This document shows, piece by piece, positions 6,886 through 10,133 of a stretch of DNA of 10,133 bases; positions within the stretch are counted from its first letter, which is position 1; each line of letters starts with the position of its first letter. Both the position numbers and the translations under genes were made by a program. The stretch is from Desulfobacterales bacterium (GTDB lineage: Bacteria; Desulfobacterota; Desulfobacteria; Desulfobacterales; C00003106). Below the pieces are notes generated by a model that saw only the letters and a list, made by a program, of their open reading frames with translations, did no database searches and had not been told where the DNA came from. The stretch is taken from NCBI GenBank assembly GCA_030613165.1, contig JAUWMN010000031.1, forward strand, positions 1 through 10,133. Reading direction: 5' to 3'.

Positions 6886-7609
6886 TTTTTTGTGCTTGAG
6901 CCATATTCCTTTCGATCAGATTAAGTAAATCAGCCGCAAAATTATGCAGTTCAGAATCTATGGTGCGAATCCTGTTGGTAAAATAGTTAAAAGCCACAAC
7001 TGCCGGTATGGCTGCCGCAAGCCCTGCGGCAGTAGCAATAAGCGCCTCGGAGATTCCTGGGGCCACTGTTGCCAAGTTGGCCGAACCCTTCAGCCCAATT
7101 CCGTGGAAGGCATTCATGATGCCCCATACAGTGCCAAAAAGACCGATAAACGGGGCTGTATTGCCGGTGGTGGCCAAGAAAGTGAGCATTCGATTCAAGC
7201 GGGTCAATTCTGTGGTGACTGCTCTTTTCAGAGTTCGGTTTACATTATCTATTATCATATTCTCACTTTGTTCGAGAGCGCCCCGGGAAGACGTGTTTAC
7301 TGACGATTTTTTTGACTGAAGTTTATAAAGTCTTCCCCATTCCCTGTATCCGATACGAAAGATTCGCGCGATAGGACAGAATTTCATAGTTTTTGCTTCT
7401 TTCAAGACATGCAACAGGTCATGGCTTTTCCAGAAAGTATCAATAAAATGACTTGACTCCTTTTGAGCCTTTTTAAGATAAGTATATTTGGCAAACATAA
7501 TGGTCCAGGAAATAACTGAAAGAAGGAGAAGGAGGAAAAGGACAAACTGGACCATTGGCCCTGCATTTAATACCATGTGGACAATGTTTGTATGGGCGGA
7601 TATATCCAT
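6869..7609 (-). CDS. tolQ: TolQ, inner-membrane proton-channel subunit
   Basis: TolQ (MotA/TolQ/ExbB family) is the multi-pass partner of TolR in the Tol motor. I choose the ATG at 7607-7609, giving 246 residues, because GGAAGG (7617-7622) lies seven bases upstream; an in-frame ATG at 7651 would add 14 residues encoded by a hairpin repeat, with no homology expected. Membrane segments are at about 19-41, 142-168 and 184-208. The conserved core [25 protein letters not shown] leads into [23 protein letters not shown]. The cytoplasmic loop (about 45-135) is somewhat long, with a Ser/Lys-rich stretch near 98-110; E. coli TolQ is 230 residues. It is the first gene of the run; the thioesterase ybgC that often precedes tolQ is absent. 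Expression probably starts at the promoter near 7942-7971 through a structured leader. Confidence 0.97.
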   Translation of the reverse strand: MDISAHTNIVHMVLNAGPMVQFVLFLLLLLSVISWTIMFAKYTYLKKAQKESSHFIDTFWKSHDLLHVLKEAKTMKFCPIARIFRIGYREWGRLYKLQSKKSSVNTSSRGALEQSENMIIDNVNRTLKRAVTTELTRLNRMLTFLATTGNTAPFIGLFGTVWGIMNAFHGIGLKGSANLATVAPGISEALIATAAGLAAAIPAVVAFNYFTNRIRTIDSELHNFAADLLNLIERNMAQAQKNGRVE

Positions 7610-7629
7610 AATAAAACCTTCCGTAAGCT

Positions 7630-7770
7630 GAGACCTTTGCATAGCGCTCAAAATGTCGCGTTTTGCAAAGGTTTCAAACTGTGGTTGCGAATTTGCCGGT
7701 CCGTTTTGCGACCAGTTCCTGCAAAAAACAGACCTGATGAATTCCTCAAAGACTTTTTACAAAGTCTTTG
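7630..7770. repeat. Three consecutive hairpin-forming palindromes in the tolQ leader
   Basis: Three foldbacks lie in a row. First, GAGACCTTTGCA (7630-7641) pairs with TGCAAAGGTTTC (7664-7675), 11 of 12 positions. Second, GGTCCGTTTTGC (7698-7709) pairs with GCAAAAAACAGACC (7721-7734), with a 2-nt bulge and one wobble. Third, CAAAGACTTT (7747-7756) pairs perfectly with AAAGTCTTTG (7761-7770) around a 4-nt loop. The first ends only eight bases from the tolQ ribosome-binding site. GAGACCTTTGCA-type ends recall insertion-sequence termini, so this may be a relic of a non-autonomous element. The short open frames through it are not credible genes. Confidence 0.75.
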
Positions 7771-7771
7771 C

Positions 7772-7940
7772 CTATGGAGGCTGTCCGAGAATTATGTCCG
7801 TAACGAAAAAGAGTGAAAACGAGACAAAATTTTCGCAAATTTGAGGAGAATAGCAGGCCTATTTGACGAAAACTTGCGGAAATTTGGGCCGTTTCTCACG
7901 CTTTTGCAGTAGGATCAGAATTCTCGGACAACCTCCATAG
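7772..7940. mobile_element. Second miniature inverted-repeat element (169 bp) in the tolQ leader
   Basis: Terminal inverted repeats of 22 bp with one mismatch bound the element: CTATGGAGGCTGTCCGAGAA followed by TT (7772-7793), and its reverse complement at 7919-7940. The interior is also a long imperfect palindrome, the arm near 7806-7842 (GAAAACGAGACAAAATTTTC) mirroring the arm near 7870-7909, so the whole element could fold into one hairpin. There is no transposase and I see no clear target duplication. The terminal sequence differs from the element between tolB and pal, so these are two families. The right end touches the predicted start site of the tolQ promoter. Confidence 0.8.
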
Positions 7941-7941
7941 T

Positions 7942-7971
7942 GTAATATGCAATTTAGGTCATGGGTGTCAA
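7942..7971 (-). promoter_or_regulatory. Candidate sigma70 promoter of the tol-pal-ruv run
   Basis: On the minus strand a perfect -35 TTGACA (7966-7971) is followed after 18 bp by TATTAC (7942-7947, four of six -10 bases). Transcription would begin near 7935, inside the terminal repeat of the miniature element, giving a leader of about 325 nt before tolQ. It is the best promoter match upstream of tolQ. Confidence 0.5.
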
Positions 7972-8119
7972 GGCTTTTGCGGAATTACAAAATTGCAATT
8001 TGCCGGAATTTCTGGTATCAATTATGTGTATGGTTATTCCTGCGTTCGATTCAGAGCTTCACGGTTTTATCGCCCCTGAGAATGATTTAAGATAAAAGAC
8101 CCCTTTAAAAAAGATTGAT
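7972..8119. other. Remaining divergent intergenic DNA upstream of the serine hydrolase gene
   Basis: This stretch between the tolQ promoter and the plus-strand gene is A/T-rich with no credible reading frame. A weak plus-strand promoter is possible: TTGCAA at 7993-7998 and TATCAA at 8016-8021 with a 17-bp spacer, each matching four of six consensus bases. A 7-bp inverted repeat TTTTATC/GATAAAA (8065-8071 and 8091-8097) lies shortly before the gene. I see nothing else. Confidence 0.35.
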
Positions 8120-9208
8120 ATGCGACAAATGAAGACAACGGAACGTTTAATGAAAAGAGCTGTGTCGGAAGGGGTATTCCCCGGCGCCGTTCTCCTTGTG
8201 TCAAAGGGGGCCGATCTGGCGATTTTTGATGCTTATGGAGTAGCGCGGATCAATCCCGAAAGGAGGATGACCAAAGAGACCGTTTTTGACCTGGCCTCGC
8301 TGACCAAACCATTGGCGACCACACTGGGCGCAATGATTTTGATTCAGAGAGGAGAATTGTCTCTTAACCAAGATATCGGCACAATTATTTCCGCATTTCA
8401 AGGGACTGACAAAGAAAGGGTTACCGTCCGACAGCTTCTTGCCCACAATTCAGGTCTTCCGGACTATCGGCCTTATTATAAGAGACTTATGACATTTCCT
8501 CCGGAACGGAAAAAAGAGGGGCTGGAAGGAATGCTGTTGTCCGAGAGACTGATCGCGGCTCCTGGTACTCAAGCGGTTTACAGTGATATCGGATTCATGA
8601 TTTTGGGGTGGGTAATAGAGGTTGTCTCAAAAATGCCCTTGAACCTTTTTATAGAAGAGACTATTTACCAGCCATTAGGCCTTCAACACCTTTTCTTTCT
8701 CCCCCTGGATTCTAAAAAAACACGGCCTCGTATCGACTTTGCCGCTACAGAGGAGTGTCCGTGGAGAAAAAAGGTCCTGGAAGGGGAAGTGCATGATGAC
8801 AACGCCTATGCCATGGGTGGAGTGGCCGGGCATTCGGGTTTGTTTGGTACTGCGCAGGATATCCACCGACTCCTTGTCGAACTCTTGAATGTCTATCACG
8901 AGAGGCCGAACAGGGGGCTGTTTCATCCTGAGATGCTACATACCTTTTTAAAACCACAGCCTTTGGGACGGGCGCTCGGTTTTGATGTGCCCACGCAACC
9001 GGATTCAAGCAGCGGACGCTATTTTTCAGAGCAGAGTGTGGGGCACTTAGGCTACACAGGCACTTCATTCTGGATCGACCTTGAGCGTTCGATCATTGTG
9101 ATCCTACTGACGAATCGAGTGCATCCAACAAGGGATAATGATAAGATCAAGGGTTTTCGTCCGGTTATACATGATGCGGTAATGGAAGAACTGCTGAAAG
9201 ATAATTGA
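8120..9208 (+). CDS. Serine hydrolase, class C beta-lactamase/PBP4B-like fold, no signal peptide
   Basis: This 362-residue protein belongs to the beta-lactamase (Pfam Beta-lactamase) superfamily. The catalytic motif S-x-x-K is SLTK with Ser60 and Lys63, the second motif is YSD (154-156) in place of Y-x-N, and the third is the GYTGTS segment (311-316). GEVHDDNAYAMGGVAGHSGLF (about 222-242) and LLTNRVHPTR (329-338) resemble the PBP4B/YfeW branch rather than true AmpC. The N-terminus is polar with no signal peptide or lipobox, suggesting a cytoplasmic enzyme; a role on recycled peptidoglycan fragments is an inference, and esterase or amidase activity is equally possible. The ATG at 8120 has a poor ribosome-binding site; another ATG at 8129 could serve. 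The gene ends 43 bp before proC on the same strand. Confidence 0.9.
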   Translation: MRQMKTTERLMKRAVSEGVFPGAVLLVSKGADLAIFDAYGVARINPERRMTKETVFDLASLTKPLATTLGAMILIQRGELSLNQDIGTIISAFQGTDKERVTVRQLLAHNSGLPDYRPYYKRLMTFPPERKKEGLEGMLLSERLIAAPGTQAVYSDIGFMILGWVIEVVSKMPLNLFIEETIYQPLGLQHLFFLPLDSKKTRPRIDFAATEECPWRKKVLEGEVHDDNAYAMGGVAGHSGLFGTAQDIHRLLVELLNVYHERPNRGLFHPEMLHTFLKPQPLGRALGFDVPTQPDSSSGRYFSEQSVGHLGYTGTSFWIDLERSIIVILLTNRVHPTRDNDKIKGFRPVIHDAVMEELLKDN

Positions 9209-9217
9209 GGAATTCCG

Positions 9218-9237
9218 AATTTAGGAATTTAGGAATT
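9218..9237 (+). repeat. Short AATTTAGG tandem repeat before proC
   Basis: AATTTAGG occurs twice in tandem (9218-9225, 9226-9233), flanked by the partial units AATTCCG and AATTG. The array ends just before the proC ribosome-binding site TAAGGAG (9239-9245). Such AATTNAGG runs look like a replication-slippage repeat, and I see no function for it. Confidence 0.55.
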
Positions 9238-9251
9238 GTAAGGAGTAGAAG

Positions 9252-10103
9252 ATGCCAGAATTAAATAGTAATATCGGCTTTATCGGGGCCGGCAACATGG
9301 CGGAGGCTATCATAAACGGCTTGCTGCAATCAGGAGTTTCCAGGCCGGAACATCTAATTGCAAGTGATGTGAGCGTGAGTCGTTGTGCGTATATGGCCGA
9401 AAGATACGGTGTTCAGATAGGAGAGAATAATGTTTCTGTATTTAACCGATGCGAGATTATCGTGCTTGCGGTAAAACCACAGCATATGAATGAGGTCCTT
9501 GAAGGAATTGCAAGGGATTCTAATTATGCTGTGACGGATAGAAAGGTTGTGGTCTCCATCGCAGCTGGTGTTCCACTGCAAAGGATTGAGGGACGCCTTT
9601 ATGCTGCTTTGGATGAGGAAGAGAGATCGAAGCTTCCTATTGTCAGAGTAATGCCCAATACACCTGCCTTGGTTCAGGCAGGGATGGCAGGAATGGCAGG
9701 GAATAGATATGCGAAAAAGGAGGATTTAAAGAGAGTTCGTGCTGTTTTGGAGGCAATAGGAAAGGTGATCGAATTTGATGAGGTCAGCTTAGACGCGGTT
9801 ACAGCGTTGAGCGGCTCCGGGCCGGCATATCTCTTTTATTTAGTGGAATCATTAGTCGCTGCCGGCAAAACCCTGGGACTTACTGAAGCCGATTCCTTGG
9901 TACTGACCCTTGAGACAATCAAAGGTGCAGTAAAATTGATAGAAGAGACAGGGGAACCAGCGGGTCTTCTCCGGAAGAAGGTAACATCTCCAGGAGGAAC
10001 AACCGAGGCCGCGTTCAAGGTGTTGGAAGGCAACAGGGTTAAAGAGGTTATTATAGAGGCGCTTCAGGCGGCTGCCAATCGTTCCCGAGAATTATCCAAA
10101 TAA
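9252..10103 (+). CDS. proC: ProC, pyrroline-5-carboxylate reductase
   Basis: ProC catalyses the last step of proline synthesis, NAD(P)H-dependent reduction of 1-pyrroline-5-carboxylate, in the cytoplasm. The 283-residue protein (E. coli 269) opens with the Rossmann nucleotide-binding motif GFIGAGNMAEAI (9-20). It then has VLAVKPQ (71-77), VVSIAAGVP (100-108), MPNTPA (134-139), the dimer and active-site signature LSGSGPAYLFYLVESL (186-201), and TSPGGTTEAAF (245-255). The ATG is preceded by TAAGGAG with six bases between, a strong ribosome-binding site. It ends with a double stop, TAATAG. It sits 43 bp behind the serine hydrolase and is probably cotranscribed, with no evident functional link. 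The extra length relative to E. coli is around 118-128, a charged loop before PIVRVMPNTP. It is complete. Confidence 0.98.
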   Translation: MPELNSNIGFIGAGNMAEAIINGLLQSGVSRPEHLIASDVSVSRCAYMAERYGVQIGENNVSVFNRCEIIVLAVKPQHMNEVLEGIARDSNYAVTDRKVVVSIAAGVPLQRIEGRLYAALDEEERSKLPIVRVMPNTPALVQAGMAGMAGNRYAKKEDLKRVRAVLEAIGKVIEFDEVSLDAVTALSGSGPAYLFYLVESLVAAGKTLGLTEADSLVLTLETIKGAVKLIEETGEPAGLLRKKVTSPGGTTEAAFKVLEGNRVKEVIIEALQAAANRSRELSK

Positions 10104-10133
10104 TAGAGCCTCTTGCAGAAACAGCCATCTACT

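Noticed and set aside
7610..7651. Upstream ATG at 7651 as the TolQ start
   Set aside because: The added residues are encoded inside a hairpin repeat, whereas the ATG at 7607-7609 has GGAAGG at ideal spacing.
7577..7844. Plus-strand open frames of 60-80 codons upstream of the hydrolase gene
   Set aside because: They run through hairpin repeats and the antisense of tolQ, start without ribosome-binding sites, and show Cys/Lys/Phe-rich composition unlike a protein.
7610..7940. Known riboswitch in the tolQ leader
   Set aside because: The stems are simple palindromes matching repeat or transposon ends; I recognise no conserved aptamer core.
8120..9208. Acquired beta-lactam resistance gene
   Set aside because: The motifs fit the PBP4B/YfeW-like branch, there is no signal peptide, and the context is housekeeping; nothing suggests a transferred resistance determinant.

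Overview
The window is chromosomal housekeeping DNA from a Gram-negative, diderm bacterium. It carries a complete Tol-Pal envelope system, which only makes sense with an outer membrane. The protein variants (RuvA and RuvB sequence style, a lipoprotein-type CpoB, a short TolA) and the kinds of intergenic repeats look like the Desulfobacterota (former Deltaproteobacteria). That placement is recognition from memory, not a computed phylogeny.

Layout. Bases 1-99 hold the first 33 codons of a minus-strand gene that looks like a PPC/DUF296 DNA-binding protein. A 177-bp gap follows, filled by an inverted-repeat element and a candidate promoter for that gene. From 277 to 7609 there is one unbroken minus-strand run, read in the order tolQ-tolR-tolA-tolB-pal-cpoB-ruvC-ruvA-ruvB. 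Most junctions are tight: 17-nt and 4-nt overlaps, gaps of 4 and 7 nt, and a stop codon directly abutting a start. The two loose junctions are tolB-pal, which holds a miniature inverted-repeat element flanked by a 5-bp direct repeat, and pal-cpoB, which holds a strong hairpin. Bases 7610-8119 are a divergent intergenic region with three hairpin-forming repeats, a second miniature element and a good sigma70-type promoter reading toward tolQ. On the plus strand, 8120-9208 encodes a serine hydrolase of the class C beta-lactamase/PBP4B fold without a signal peptide, followed by proC (9252-10103), closely spaced and probably cotranscribed.

How the genes work together. TolQ and TolR form the proton-driven motor in the inner membrane, and TolA carries the energy across the periplasm to TolB and Pal at the outer membrane. 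CpoB links this machine to peptidoglycan synthesis. RuvC, RuvA and RuvB resolve and migrate Holliday junctions. The ruv genes are not functionally tied to Tol-Pal but appear to share its transcript. The serine hydrolase may act on peptidoglycan fragments; ProC completes proline synthesis.

I do not see a previously undescribed multi-gene system here. What deserves a second look lies mostly between the genes: repeat elements placed next to nearly every candidate minus-strand promoter, a structured tolQ leader, an intra-operon hairpin, and several departures from the E. coli proteins (RuvA acidic pin, TolA membrane motif, acidic Pal linker, lipidated CpoB).
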